From Vibrio sp. (lineage in GTDB: Bacteria > Pseudomonadota > Gammaproteobacteria > Enterobacterales > Vibrionaceae), in the NCBI GenBank assembly GCA_007124475.1, contig SLFB01000047.1:1-5482 (forward strand): a stretch of 5,482 nt of DNA, in the 5' to 3' direction. Made by a program: the position numbers and the translations under genes. Under the pieces are notes generated by a model that was not told the DNA's origin, made no database searches, and saw nothing but the letters and a program-made list of their open reading frames with translations. The number at the start of each line of letters is the position of its first letter. Positions within the stretch are counted from its first letter, which is position 1. Below, piece by piece: positions 5,433 to 5,482 of the stretch.

Positions 5433-5482
5433 TATACCCAAACGACTTGAAGTTGCAGCTAGGTGGCAAGTGAGCGACAAAT
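5433..5482. repeat. ERIC-like repeat, first half, cut by window end
   Basis: TATACCC followed by ACTTGAAG (5445-5452), then AGGTGGCAAGTGAGCGA, is the left terminal arm of the ERIC-like repeat commonly seen between vibrio genes. It aligns with the left arm of the copy at 2206-2340 and matches its right arm in reverse complement. The central CCCC...GGGG core would lie just beyond position 5482. Confidence 0.8.

Overview
The window looks like chromosomal DNA of a Vibrionaceae bacterium, most likely a Vibrio. Three things point there. There is a Qrr-type quorum-sensing small RNA with its sigma-54 promoter and LuxO sites. There is a small membrane protein resembling the Vibrio-associated DUF2850 family. 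There are two copies of an ERIC-like intergenic repeat in the form common in vibrios. Species cannot be decided from this sequence alone.

Layout. Positions 12-117 (minus strand) encode a Qrr sRNA ending in a rho-independent terminator. Its sigma-54 promoter is at 129-144, and two perfect LuxO motifs lie upstream at 230-242 and 249-261. Divergent from it, on the plus strand, is alkB (305-904), a 2-oxoglutarate/Fe(II) DNA-repair dioxygenase. Next is a pirin-family gene (1067-1915) with its own promoter. An intergenic stretch of about 440 bp (1916-2357) holds six perfect copies of an 8-bp tandem repeat directly after the pirin stop, a probable extended -10 promoter and a complete, diverged ERIC-like element. 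It leads into a single-pass membrane protein gene (2358-2828). A short stem-loop with a UUCG loop (minus-strand reading) separates that gene from the convergent minus-strand gene for a 786-residue Lon-family AAA/Ser-Lys protease (5238-2878). The right edge is an AT-rich upstream region and the first half of a second ERIC-like copy, cut by the window end.

How the parts relate. The qrr unit is self-contained: phosphorylated LuxO, acting as an enhancer-binding protein with sigma-54, would switch on the sRNA at low cell density, and Qrr with Hfq would then control quorum-sensing mRNAs. alkB, pirin, the membrane protein and the Lon-like protease have no obvious shared pathway; each seems to be its own transcription unit. 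The most interesting regulatory question is whether LuxO bound only 44 bp upstream of alkB also affects that repair gene. No wholly new multi-gene system is visible. The strongest discovery is the sRNA control module, which a protein-only annotation would miss.
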